Below, one piece after another: positions 1 to 8,043 of a stretch of 64,000 nt of DNA; position 1 is the stretch's first letter, and each line of letters starts with the position of its first letter. This stretch comes from a candidate division TA06 bacterium 32_111 (GTDB lineage: Bacteria > Hydrothermota > 32-111). The stretch lies in assembly GCA_001508335.1 (NCBI GenBank), contig LGFX01000004.1:139654-203653 (forward strand), in the 5' to 3' direction. Under the pieces are notes generated by a model, which had not been told where the DNA came from, searched no databases, and saw nothing but the letters and a program-made list of their open reading frames with translations. Made by a program: the position numbers and the translations under genes.

Positions 1-1416
1 ATATATAAAAAAACAGGTAAAAAAACTGATTTACTTGTTTTTGATGCATGTTTAATGCAATGTCTTGAAGTATCGTACGAGTTGAAAGATTATGTATCCT
101 ACATAGTTGGTTCTGAAGGAATTGTACCTTACAACGGTTTTCCATACGATAGGATCCTAACTGTTGTTGACACTTTAAGTGATCCAGAAAAAATATCTGA
201 AGGGATAGTTGAAAAATACTATGATTTCTATTTTGATTCATCCTATTCAGACTTAACCTTATCTTCTATTAAAACTTCAAATTTGGTTAATGATCTGAAA
301 AATTTAAAAATTTTAAAAAGGGATGACTTCTTCTTTATCGACGATGTTGATGTTTCCTGTGATTTTAAAAATTCTTTGGTTTTGAACAGAACGAAAAATG
401 AAAAATACAGAGGTATAAAACTCTTTTTTCCAAAAGATTTTTCAACATTTAAAACTCTTTACAAAGATTATATAAACCTTTCACTTGATAAAGATTTTGG
501 AATAATAAAAAAGGAATTTTTATCCTACAACATTCAGGACACTTTTTCACCACTTCCAGTAAAGAATATTTCTCTCGCCCAGATAGGAGAGAACGATTTT
601 GAAATCTTTTTTGAAAGTTCTTACGATTTTTCACCTATAAAAGAGTATCAGATAACACACTCAAACTCCTTTACTCTCTATAATGAAAATTGTGATTCTA
701 TACCTGACAACTTTTCAGGTGATCTACATCTCTGGGACTCAACATCCTACTCTAAACCTTACTCTCTATTTTCAAAAAATTTCTCATTCGAAATATTTCT
801 TCCCCAGAAGGAAAATATCATTTCTTTTTATTACAAGGGACTTTTTGGGGATTCCTCTTTTAAAATATATTTGAATGGTGAAGTGCTAAAAGTTTTAGAT
901 GGTGAAATAACTAACTGGAAGAGATTCGTTTTAAAAGCAGATTCTGGATATTTGAAAATAGTTTTCAACGAAAATTTAAATAGGGATTACTTTATCTACC
1001 TTGACGACTTAAAAATATATAAATTACAAAAACATTACAAAACTTTTCTTTATCAAAACTATGGAAAAATACATAAGATAGGAGATGGGCAAAATGTACT
1101 TTTTGTAGAGGCTAAAGATATTTATGGAAACGTTTCTGCCATAGATACTATAATAGAATTTTTTGTAAAAGATACAGTTAAAAGTTACTCCTATCCAAAC
1201 CCTGCAAGAAATATTGTAAACCTTTTTTCAGGATACAAAGGATTTTATAATATTTTCATATACACTTCTGATGGAAAAAAAATTTTTGAAAAAAGTGGTA
1301 TTAAAAATGATGATCAAATAGTTATCAACATAGAAAATTTTAAAAGTGGACTTTACTTTTATATACTTGATATTGATGGTAAAAAGATGAAGGGGAAATT
1401 CTTTGTTGAAAGGTAA
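1..1416 (+). CDS. Clostripain-like (C11) cysteine protease, T9SS cargo, 5' truncated
   Basis: The frame is open from base 1, so the start lies upstream and a methionine at 55 is internal. The stretch D-A-C-L-M (Cys codon at 49-51), followed by a V-G-S-E and an N-G-F-P-Y motif, matches the catalytic Cys region of peptidase family C11 (clostripain); the catalytic His would be upstream of the window. Codons at about 680-1020 encode a beta-rich jelly-roll-like module. The last ~75 residues (S-Y-P-N-P-A start, G-L-Y-F-Y near the end, basic tail) are a type A 'Por secretion' sorting domain, so the protein is probably exported to the surface by the T9SS. Its stop overlaps the next gene by 14 nt. Family call is firm; the substrate is unknown. 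Confidence 0.82.
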   Translation: MYKKTGKKTDLLVFDACLMQCLEVSYELKDYVSYIVGSEGIVPYNGFPYDRILTVVDTLSDPEKISEGIVEKYYDFYFDSSYSDLTLSSIKTSNLVNDLKNLKILKRDDFFFIDDVDVSCDFKNSLVLNRTKNEKYRGIKLFFPKDFSTFKTLYKDYINLSLDKDFGIIKKEFLSYNIQDTFSPLPVKNISLAQIGENDFEIFFESSYDFSPIKEYQITHSNSFTLYNENCDSIPDNFSGDLHLWDSTSYSKPYSLFSKNFSFEIFLPQKENIISFYYKGLFGDSSFKIYLNGEVLKVLDGEITNWKRFVLKADSGYLKIVFNENLNRDYFIYLDDLKIYKLQKHYKTFLYQNYGKIHKIGDGQNVLFVEAKDIYGNVSAIDTIIEFFVKDTVKSYSYPNPARNIVNLFSGYKGFYNIFIYTSDGKKIFEKSGIKNDDQIVINIENFKSGLYFYILDIDGKKMKGKFFVER

Positions 1417-2302
1417 TATATCTGTTGTCATAATAAACTATAACGGAGAAAAGTTTGCTGAAAAACTTATAAACTCTCTAAATCTGCAGACTGAAGGATA
1501 TGGAGAGGTTATAGTAGTTGATAATAACAGTAAAGATGAAAGTTTTTTTTATTTTTTAGAAAAGTTAAAGAATGTTACACTTTTCAGATTGTCAGAAAAT
1601 AAAGGTTTTGGCTTTGCCGTTAACCTTGGAGTTAGACAGGCAAAATATGAAAATATTTTACTTTTAAACAACGATACTTTTTTGGAAAAGGATTTTATAG
1701 AAAAATCTTTGAAAAATATTTCTAATTTCAAAGGTTACTCTTTTTTTGCACCATTGGTTTTAAGTTACGATGGGAGATACATTGATTCTGCTGGTGACTC
1801 TGTTGGAAAATTTTTAAGACCTTACAAGAACTTTCATAAAAAAGAATACAAAAATTTAAAGTTGGAAAATAGAGAAGTCGAAGGTTTTTCAATGTCAATA
1901 TGTTATTTTCTTAAAGAAGATTTTATTAAAGAGGGTATGGTTGATGAAAGGTTTTTCATGTATTTTGAGGATGTTGATTTTTCTTTGAGGTTGAAAAGAA
2001 AAAACAAAAAAATACTTTTTACACCTGATACTGTTGGTTACCATTTCATTTCAGCATCAACAAAAATTGAGAACAGTATGAGCGAATACTCTCCAATAAA
2101 AGTTTTCTGGGAGGGAAGGAATAGAGTTTTTCTATTCTTTAAAAATTACGAACTTCACTCTATAAAAAATTGGTTATTCTTTTTTATAGGAACTTTTATT
2201 TCATCTTATTTTCATCTCTTTAAAACAAAAAAATTTTTTTGGTTCCTTAAAGGTCTTTATGAAGGTTTTAGTGAACTTAAAGGGATAAAAAGGTATGGAT
2301 AG
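1403..2302 (+). CDS. Glycosyltransferase family 2 (rhamnosyltransferase-like)
   Basis: A 299-residue GT2 enzyme of the inverting GT-A fold. It has I-I-N-Y-N-G at residues ~10-15, V-V-D-N-N-S for the nucleotide, a metal-binding L-N-N-D-T region, and F-E-D-V-D-F typical of the acceptor/catalytic segment. It probably adds a sugar to a lipid- or protein-linked glycan at the inner face of the cytoplasmic membrane. The start is TTG at 1403 (or TTG at 1406), preceded by AGGGGAA at 1391-1397; no in-frame ATG is suitable. It overlaps the protease end by 14 nt and the next glycosyltransferase by 8 nt, so the cluster looks co-transcribed. Donor and acceptor cannot be read from the sequence. Confidence 0.88.
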   Translation: MLKGNISVVIINYNGEKFAEKLINSLNLQTEGYGEVIVVDNNSKDESFFYFLEKLKNVTLFRLSENKGFGFAVNLGVRQAKYENILLLNNDTFLEKDFIEKSLKNISNFKGYSFFAPLVLSYDGRYIDSAGDSVGKFLRPYKNFHKKEYKNLKLENREVEGFSMSICYFLKEDFIKEGMVDERFFMYFEDVDFSLRLKRKNKKILFTPDTVGYHFISASTKIENSMSEYSPIKVFWEGRNRVFLFFKNYELHSIKNWLFFFIGTFISSYFHLFKTKKFFWFLKGLYEGFSELKGIKRYG

Positions 2303-3086
2303 ATTCACTTTGATAGTGCCCATTTATTCAAATGTTTTTGAAGATCAGATAAGAATATTTCTGAGTGAGAATATTGGTGATGTTATAGTTGTTCTAACAA
2401 AAGAAATAGATTTTTCTTTAAATGATGATAGGGTAAAAGTTTTTAAACTTTATGGTGCAGGTTATGGGAAAGCGGTAAACTATGCATCAAAATTTACAAA
2501 AAAGGATTATCTTATAATTACGAACGATGACATACTTTTCGAAGCGGATCTTTTTAAAAGGATAAAATGTTTAAAAGATGATATTGTTGTTCCTTTGGTT
2601 AAGGATAAAAATAAAAAAGATATTGAATCTTTTGGTTCAAAAATATTATTTTTCTATAATATACTCAACAAAAATATCAATTTTGATAAAAGGAAACTCC
2701 ATCTAACAGGCTCCTTCTTCATAATAAAAAGGGAAATTTTTGAAAATATAAGGGGATTCGATGAAAAGTATTTTATGTACTATGAGGATATAGATCTATC
2801 TGTAAGATTAAAAAGAAGGTGGAAAATACTTTTTGATGAAAATATGGTTGTTTTCCATAAACACTCGTCATCGGATCTAAAAAATAAAAGGTATTTTTTG
2901 CAAAGGAACAGATTGTATTTTGTTTTGAAAAATTTTGATTTCAAAAATCTTGTCCTTTTCGCTTTCATTATGATTTTTGTGGAACCTTTTGTTATGGCTT
3001 TTCAGATTTTGAAGGAAAAGAGTTTCTTACCTTTTAAAGCGAGGTATGATTTTTTCAAAGGGATGAAAAATTTTTTAAGGAAGTAA
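2295..3086 (+). CDS. Glycosyltransferase family 2
   Basis: A 263-residue GT2 relative of the preceding gene, somewhat shorter. It shows L-I-V-P-I-Y at the N-terminus, I-T-N-D-D-I as the metal-binding acidic motif, a G-F-D-E-K-Y-F-M-Y-Y-E-D-I-D-L catalytic segment, and a hydrophobic C-terminal patch (~residues 220-240) that may sit against the membrane. It overlaps the upstream gene by 8 nt and ends 1 nt before the next. Likely one step of the same glycan pathway; the sugar is unknown. Confidence 0.85.
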   Translation: MDRFTLIVPIYSNVFEDQIRIFLSENIGDVIVVLTKEIDFSLNDDRVKVFKLYGAGYGKAVNYASKFTKKDYLIITNDDILFEADLFKRIKCLKDDIVVPLVKDKNKKDIESFGSKILFFYNILNKNINFDKRKLHLTGSFFIIKREIFENIRGFDEKYFMYYEDIDLSVRLKRRWKILFDENMVVFHKHSSSDLKNKRYFLQRNRLYFVLKNFDFKNLVLFAFIMIFVEPFVMAFQILKEKSFLPFKARYDFFKGMKNFLRK

Positions 3087-3087
3087 A

Positions 3088-4110
3088 ATGAATATACTTG
3101 TTGATGCAACAACGGTTTCAAAAGGTGGTGGAGTTTCTACACATATAATTATGATTCTTAAAAATTTTACCGATAAAAAAAATAATTATTTTGTTTTAAT
3201 AAATAAGAGGAAAGATAAAGATTTAATTGAAAGAAACGATTTTACCTATATAACAGTTCCATTTTTCAACAGGTTTACCAAATTTTTCTATGAGCAGTTG
3301 ATTTTCCCATTCTTGGCTTTAATCTTAAAGGTTGATCTTTTCTATATGCCAAAACAGAGTTCAACATTTTTAAAATTTTATAAAACGGTTTCAACTGTTC
3401 ATGATTTCATACCTGAAAAGAAAAGTTCTGGTGAAAACATTTTTACGAGATTGTATTGGAAAATAGAGTACAACCTTATTTCTAAAAAATCTGATGGCAT
3501 AATATTCATAACGAAAAATTGTAAAAATTTGTATTCCAAAAGGTTTAAAAATCTGAACTCTAAAAAAAGTAGAGTTATTTACAACGGTTTCGATACTTAT
3601 AGAAAATATGAAAAGCAGAATGATTACTATATTCTTATACCTTCAACCCTTAAATCAAGAAAAAACATTCCACTATCTTTGAAACTTGCAAATGACCTGA
3701 AGAAAGTTTTCAAGGATAAAAAAATTCTTATCACAGGAAGGATGGATGATAGAAATCTTAAAAATTATGTTGAAAATTATGATTACAGAGGTTACATTTC
3801 TTTTTCTGATTTTGAAAGGATAATGAACGATTCTTTTTTGATAGTTTACCTTTCAGATGATGAAGGTTTTTCCTTACCTGTTGCTGAAGGTATACATCTT
3901 GGGAAAAAAGTTTTATGTATGGATATTCCAGTTCACAGGGAAATCTACAAAGATATGCCTATATACTATATAAGTGATCTATCCTACAGAGAGAATTTTG
4001 AAAGGATCGTTGAAAAGGTGAAAGGAGAAGTTAACTATGAAGAAGAATACAAAAGGTGGAAAGATTGCTCAGAAGAAACGGAAGAGTTTTTTAGAGATTT
4101 CAAAAAATGA
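3088..4110 (+). CDS. Glycosyltransferase family 4 (GT-B fold)
   Basis: A 340-residue retaining GT4 enzyme. The N-terminal half starts N-I-L-V-D-A-T-T with a Gly-rich K-G-G-G-V-S turn, a T-V-H-D-F segment precedes the linker, and the C-terminal half has V-I-Y-N-G-F-D followed by a nucleotide-sugar segment with D-D-E-G-F-S-L-P-V-A-E-G, the usual E-x7-E-like signature. AGGAAG precedes the ATG. The last 74 nt overlap the downstream membrane glycosyltransferase gene, implying translational coupling. Probably an additional sugar-adding step in surface glycan synthesis. Confidence 0.87.
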   Translation: MNILVDATTVSKGGGVSTHIIMILKNFTDKKNNYFVLINKRKDKDLIERNDFTYITVPFFNRFTKFFYEQLIFPFLALILKVDLFYMPKQSSTFLKFYKTVSTVHDFIPEKKSSGENIFTRLYWKIEYNLISKKSDGIIFITKNCKNLYSKRFKNLNSKKSRVIYNGFDTYRKYEKQNDYYILIPSTLKSRKNIPLSLKLANDLKKVFKDKKILITGRMDDRNLKNYVENYDYRGYISFSDFERIMNDSFLIVYLSDDEGFSLPVAEGIHLGKKVLCMDIPVHREIYKDMPIYYISDLSYRENFERIVEKVKGEVNYEEEYKRWKDCSEETEEFFRDFKK

Positions 4111-5815
4111 TTTTTTATTACTTCTTTTATTCTTCTCAATCCTGTCGGTTTTACCTTTAATAACATCTTTGAACTATCCTTTCCAGTTTGATGATTATCC
4201 AACGATATTTGAGGACGATTCTGTTGATAGTTTGAAGGATCTCTTTTCCATAAAACTTTCAGAAAGACCTGTTAGAAAGATATCAATAATCTTTGACAGG
4301 TACTTTTTTAAAGATAAGGTAATCTTTTATAGGTTAGAAAATCTTATACTTTATATTTTTACAATATTCCTGACTTCCTTGTTAAGTTACAGGATAACCG
4401 AAAGTAAACTCTTTTCCTTTCTATCCATATTCTTATTTTCTTTCCATCCGGTTCATGTTGAAAATATACTTATAATAACACACAGAAAGGAACTTTTTCT
4501 TTATATTTTTTCAATGCTTTCTTTTTATTTCCATATTGAAGGGAGAAGAGTTTTTTCTGTTTTGTTTTTGATTCTATCGATCCTTTCGAAAGAGGTAGCT
4601 ATATTTCTACCTTTCATTTTTTTTGTATATGATAGGATATTTGAAAAAAATATTGATAAAAAATTTTACACTATAATTTTTTCGGTAATACTTTTTTCAT
4701 TTTTATTCATTCTTTTGTTCGGTTCGATTTTTGGTTTCTATATACCTGATTTTAAAAATATGGATAGGTTTTTTAAAGAAAACAGGATGCTTAGGGATGC
4801 TACCTATTTAGATATTTTAAAGATACAGCCTTACATATTTTTAAAATATATTAAAAATCTTTTTCTCCCCTATCCACTTGTTGTTGATTACTATGTCCCA
4901 ATAAGTGAAAAGAATTTAGCAATTTTCTTTCTTAATCTTATAATTCTTACTGTACTGCTTTTTTTCGTATTCAGATTGAGAAAGGAAAAATTTATTCTAT
5001 TCCCATTCCTATTTTTTCTAATAAACTATCTTCCCATCTCAAATTTCATTCCAGTTTTAAACCTTTTTGCAGATAGGTACCTTTTCTTACCATCCTTCTC
5101 CTTCATACTATTTCTATACTTCCTCTTTTTGAAGTTAAAAGATTTTGGCAAGTACTTTTTGGTAATCTATTCAACTTTCTTTCTAATTTTAACTTTAATA
5201 TACATTCCCAATTTTAAAAGTGAAATATCACTCTGGTCTTATGTGGTTAAAAGGAATCCGAAATCGGTAGTTGGAACAAACAACCTTGGGCTTTACTATA
5301 TGAAGAACGGAAATATTCAAGAGGCTGAGTTTAACCTTTTAAAATCTTATCAACTTGATACCCTTTACACAAACTCACTTATAAACCTTGGTACACTTTA
5401 TGCATATAAAAAAGAATATTTAAAATCTTTATATTTTCTCGAAAAGGCAGAAAAGGTTGAGCCAGAAAATGTTAGAGTTCTTTACAACCTTGGACTTACA
5501 TACAAAAATTTGGGAATGGGTTTAAAATCGAGGAAGATGATGGAAAGGATAGTTGATATATCACCCAAATCTTCGCTCGCTTACAACAATCTTGGAGCAT
5601 CATATTTTGAAGAAGGATATTTTGGAGAAAGGATTTTACTCTTTTATCTTTCATCTGGATTTTTTGGTATACTTCCAGTTCACCTTGATAACCTTTTTGG
5701 TTCTTATGAGAATGCGAGAGAGAGTTTTGAAAAGGGAGTTGGTGTTGATAAAAACTATTTAAAGTTAAAAGATAATTTAAAAAGGGTGAAGGAAAAATTG
5801 AAGGGGAGTTTTTAA
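4037..5815 (+). CDS. TMTC-like polytopic glycosyltransferase with C-terminal TPRs
   Basis: 592 residues. The N-terminal ~375 residues hold about ten hydrophobic helices with a luminal-type F-D-D-Y acidic motif near residue 51 and an H-P-V-H-V-E-N segment followed by H-R-K-E-L, a signature of TMTC/PMT-like GT-C O-mannosyltransferases that use lipid-linked sugar. Residues ~410-590 are TPRs (N-N-L-G, L-I-N-L-G, L-Y-N-L-G, Y-N-N-L-G), the last interrupted by a hydrophobic insert of ~30 residues. Start ATG 4037 has AGGAG about 9 nt upstream; no later in-frame ATG or TTG fits, so the gene overlaps its neighbour by 74 nt. Inference: periplasmic O-glycosylation of exported proteins or glycan extension. 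Confidence 0.72.
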   Translation: MKKNTKGGKIAQKKRKSFLEISKNDFLLLLLFFSILSVLPLITSLNYPFQFDDYPTIFEDDSVDSLKDLFSIKLSERPVRKISIIFDRYFFKDKVIFYRLENLILYIFTIFLTSLLSYRITESKLFSFLSIFLFSFHPVHVENILIITHRKELFLYIFSMLSFYFHIEGRRVFSVLFLILSILSKEVAIFLPFIFFVYDRIFEKNIDKKFYTIIFSVILFSFLFILLFGSIFGFYIPDFKNMDRFFKENRMLRDATYLDILKIQPYIFLKYIKNLFLPYPLVVDYYVPISEKNLAIFFLNLIILTVLLFFVFRLRKEKFILFPFLFFLINYLPISNFIPVLNLFADRYLFLPSFSFILFLYFLFLKLKDFGKYFLVIYSTFFLILTLIYIPNFKSEISLWSYVVKRNPKSVVGTNNLGLYYMKNGNIQEAEFNLLKSYQLDTLYTNSLINLGTLYAYKKEYLKSLYFLEKAEKVEPENVRVLYNLGLTYKNLGMGLKSRKMMERIVDISPKSSLAYNNLGASYFEEGYFGERILLFYLSSGFFGILPVHLDNLFGSYENARESFEKGVGVDKNYLKLKDNLKRVKEKLKGSF

Positions 5816-5823
5816 CTCCCCTT
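5801..5823. terminator. Bidirectional intrinsic terminator
   Basis: A perfect 10-bp hairpin, aaggggagtt / aactcccctt with a 3-nt T loop, lies between the convergent TMTC-like gene and the lipoprotein cluster. It overlaps the stop codon at 5813-5815. T-rich tracts flank it when read from either strand, modest on the plus strand and clearer on the minus strand. Confidence 0.8.
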
Positions 5824-5832
5824 TAAAAGATT

Positions 5833-6315
5833 TTAATATCTTGCTATTCCGTAATCTACATACTTTGTTGTTCTTTTAGTTTTATTTATATTATCTGTAC
5901 CACTTATGTATATTCTAAGTGTTACACCTTCTATATTTCTTGAATCCATATAAGTGTAAATGGATGATGGAACAGGGATCGGAATATTTTCAATGGTTGC
6001 TTTTCCTTTTACGGTAACATCTTCTACAGTATCAACTACAGATGCTGGTAAAAGTGCATATATGTTCCATAAATCCTGTCCATCATAGATAACATCACCA
6101 TTATAGATGTAATCGTAAGAAATCCTGTCAAGAATAGTTTCATAGGAAGTGTTATTTTCAACATCAATGGTTGAAATTAAAACTTCAGTTGTTGTAGCAT
6201 CTATTACACTTCCTAAAGGATCTATCCAGGTTATCGTGAAATCTGGTGTTGGTACATATAGAGTGCAGGAAGTTATTATCAATATGATTGAAAGAAAGAA
6301 AATATTTTTCTTCAT
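5833..6315 (-). CDS. Putative lipoprotein, lipoprotein-cluster member 4
   Basis: 160 residues with a lipoprotein signal peptide: M-K-K, a hydrophobic core, then I-I-T-S-C (Cys 16-17 region) as lipobox. GGAGGT lies just upstream of the ATG. The mature part is predicted mostly beta. It is the most diverged of four adjacent small lipoproteins and lacks the D-G-x-x-D-N-V motif shared by the other three, but keeps the same length, gene order and an early Y-x-x-x-P region. No known family recognised. Probably an envelope-anchored subunit or surface-exposed lipoprotein. Confidence 0.75.
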   Translation of the reverse strand: MKKNIFFLSIILIITSCTLYVPTPDFTITWIDPLGSVIDATTTEVLISTIDVENNTSYETILDRISYDYIYNGDVIYDGQDLWNIYALLPASVVDTVEDVTVKGKATIENIPIPVPSSIYTYMDSRNIEGVTLRIYISGTDNINKTKRTTKYVDYGIARY

Positions 6316-6362
6316 TTTTGATACCTCCTTTCGTTAAATAATATTCGATAACTGTTAAAAAG

Positions 6363-6896
6363 TCAATATGTTAAAGGTTTAACAAGTTTAAATCTTCTCC
6401 TTATGGGAACCGATGAAAATCCTTCACCTTTCAAATCTGTATAATAAACTAAAAGTTCAATTATTCCATTTCCAACATTATCAGCAAAACCATCCTCAGT
6501 ATCAATAGTATAAGCGAGTTGTTCATCTATAACTATCATAAGTTCAGGTAAACTTATGGTATCCTTTTCAAATGTTTCTATAGGTATATCGAATTCATAA
6601 GTTTCTTTCTGAATGGTGTTCCCATCTACTAAAAATCTGTATTCTATCTTTTCGATAAAGGATTTTATGCCAGTTTTTTCGTAAACTTCTGGTGAAAGGT
6701 AAACTGTATCTGAACCTATGTTTGAAGGGTTATAATGGTTCCATCCTGATGCATCCTTATCTGGAACAGAGAAGACAACTTCAAGAGTATCATCAAGAAT
6801 TGTTACAATAGGTTGAGTATAATAAACAGGAATAGGACCAATCGAGCAGGATATTGTAAAAAGGAAAAAAATTGATAACAAAAGAAAATTTTTCAT
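6363..6896 (-). CDS. Putative lipoprotein, lipoprotein-cluster member 3
   Basis: 177 residues, signal peptide ending T-I-S-C (lipobox). Shared features with the two upstream genes: Y-x-Q-P after the lipobox, a D-T-L-E-V-V-F strand, K-S-F-I-E-K-I-E-Y at mid-protein, D-T-I-S-L-P, and E-D-G-F-A-D-N-V-G-N-G near residue 145. These suggest one paralogous beta-sandwich family produced by tandem duplication. AGGGGTG precedes the ATG. Function unknown. Confidence 0.78.
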   Translation of the reverse strand: MKNFLLLSIFFLFTISCSIGPIPVYYTQPIVTILDDTLEVVFSVPDKDASGWNHYNPSNIGSDTVYLSPEVYEKTGIKSFIEKIEYRFLVDGNTIQKETYEFDIPIETFEKDTISLPELMIVIDEQLAYTIDTEDGFADNVGNGIIELLVYYTDLKGEGFSSVPIRRRFKLVKPLTY

Positions 6897-6909
6897 AAAA
6901 CACCCCTTT

Positions 6910-7416
6910 CTACTTTACAACAGCTTTTACGTATTTATAGAATGTTTTGGAAGTGTATGTCAAGCCGTAATCATCATAAAATTTTATATTCAATCTTATT
7001 GTTCCGTAAGCAACGTTATCTTTTGAACCATCGTTCTCATCAAGTCTGGAAGCAGATAAACCACTCAAAAAGAAAAGAAGTGATAATGTGTCAGTTGATT
7101 TACCATCAACCTTTACAGGGTTTAAAAATATTTTAGTATAATCCTCTCTTCTTCTATCAGAGTAATCGTAGATTTCCCATGCTATCTCTGTTATGTAAGC
7201 GTTGAGACCTTCATTCTCTAAAATAACAAGATCCTCATATAAAGAATCAACATCATCGTTATCCCAGACTGAATCGTTACCGAGTGGAATTGAAAAATTG
7301 AGTGTATCCTTCATATCTATATCAAGTACAGGTTGAAAGTATTTTATTGAAGTTGGTGATGTGTAACAGGAGGTAAGTAAAAGTGTTAAAAATAAAATTA
7401 AAACTATCTTTTTCAT
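6910..7416 (-). CDS. Putative lipoprotein, lipoprotein-cluster member 2
   Basis: 168 residues, signal peptide ending L-T-S-C. It shares with its neighbours the Y-F-Q-P-V segment, the D-S-L-Y motif, N-A-Y-I-T-E-I, K-S-T-D-T-L-S-L and N-D-G-S-K-D-N-V. AGGTG lies before the ATG and the spacing to the upstream gene is 8 nt, so it is in the same operon. No assigned family. Confidence 0.78.
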   Translation of the reverse strand: MKKIVLILFLTLLLTSCYTSPTSIKYFQPVLDIDMKDTLNFSIPLGNDSVWDNDDVDSLYEDLVILENEGLNAYITEIAWEIYDYSDRRREDYTKIFLNPVKVDGKSTDTLSLLFFLSGLSASRLDENDGSKDNVAYGTIRLNIKFYDDYGLTYTSKTFYKYVKAVVK

Positions 7417-7424
7417 ATTTCACC

Positions 7425-7934
7425 TCATGGTTTTATAACTTTTACTGGAAGGTAGAATGGTAGTGATTCGTAACTTTTTCCAAACTCATCATAATATATT
7501 GCTTTAATTATGAAAACAGCTGTTCCAACATTGTCGTTTATCCCATCAGATAGATCAACATAGTAAGCACTCCTTTCATCTATCGAAAGGGGTAAAGTTA
7601 ATGTATCAGATTTTGTTCCAGATAGTTCCAATGGAGTGATAAAGGAAACTCTATCCTCAAAAACACTTCCAAAATCCTCTGTCACCAGATTGAACTTGAT
7701 ATCAGTTACATAGGATTTAACTTTTTTTGTTTCCGATAACTGGATTTTAAAATACAAAGAATCAACTCCATCACCTGACCACCATCCATCAGGAGAAAGA
7801 TCTTTAACAAAAAATTTTGCTTCTGTGGAATCTGCAAGAATTTTTATGACAGGTTGGTAGTTATATACGTAAACAGGTCCAAAAGAACATGAAACCAAAG
7901 ATAAGAGAAGAAGTAATAGAATTGGATATTTCAT
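7425..7934 (-). CDS. Putative lipoprotein, lipoprotein-cluster member 1 (operon first gene)
   Basis: 169 residues, signal peptide ending L-V-S-C. Motifs Y-Q-P-V-I-K-I, D-S-L-Y-F-K, S-Y-V-T-D-I, K-S-D-T-L-T-L-P and S-D-G-I-N-D-N-V-G define the family shared with the next two genes. AGGAGG sits 5 nt before the ATG. It is first in the minus-strand operon and diverges from the C25 protease gene, with which it shares a symmetrical promoter region. Role unknown; the pairing hints at a surface complex or inhibitor/anchor for secreted proteins, which is only inference. Confidence 0.78.
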   Translation of the reverse strand: MKYPILLLLLLSLVSCSFGPVYVYNYQPVIKILADSTEAKFFVKDLSPDGWWSGDGVDSLYFKIQLSETKKVKSYVTDIKFNLVTEDFGSVFEDRVSFITPLELSGTKSDTLTLPLSIDERSAYYVDLSDGINDNVGTAVFIIKAIYYDEFGKSYESLPFYLPVKVIKP

Positions 7935-7954
7935 TCAACCTCCTTTTATATAAA

Positions 7955-7983
7955 GTTATATTATACTTGTCAATTTCAGTCAA
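7955..7983 (-). promoter_or_regulatory. Promoter of the lipoprotein operon
   Basis: Read on the minus strand: TTGACT (7978-7983), 17-bp spacer, TATAAC (7955-7960). Transcription would begin near 7948, leaving a short leader that includes the AGGAGG site. An alternative pair, TTGACA (7968-7973) and TATAAA (7945-7950) at 17 bp, also exists but would start transcription inside the ribosome binding site. Confidence 0.6.
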
Positions 7984-7988
7984 TAGTA

Positions 7989-8016
7989 TTGACTAATAAA
8001 CTATATAAAGTATATT
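7989..8016 (+). promoter_or_regulatory. Promoter of the C25 protease gene
   Basis: TTGACT (7989-7994), 16-bp spacer, TATATT (8011-8016). Its -35 box faces the -35 box of the divergent lipoprotein promoter; together they form a perfect 7-bp inverted repeat (7978-7984 and 7988-7994) with a 3-bp centre. Confidence 0.6.
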
Positions 8017-8043
8017 TATTATAAAGTAAAAAGGAAAATGTTT

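Noticed and set aside
55-1416. Start of the first gene at ATG 55
   Set aside because: The frame is open from base 1 and the D-A-C catalytic motif precedes this methionine, so the gene is truncated by the window edge.
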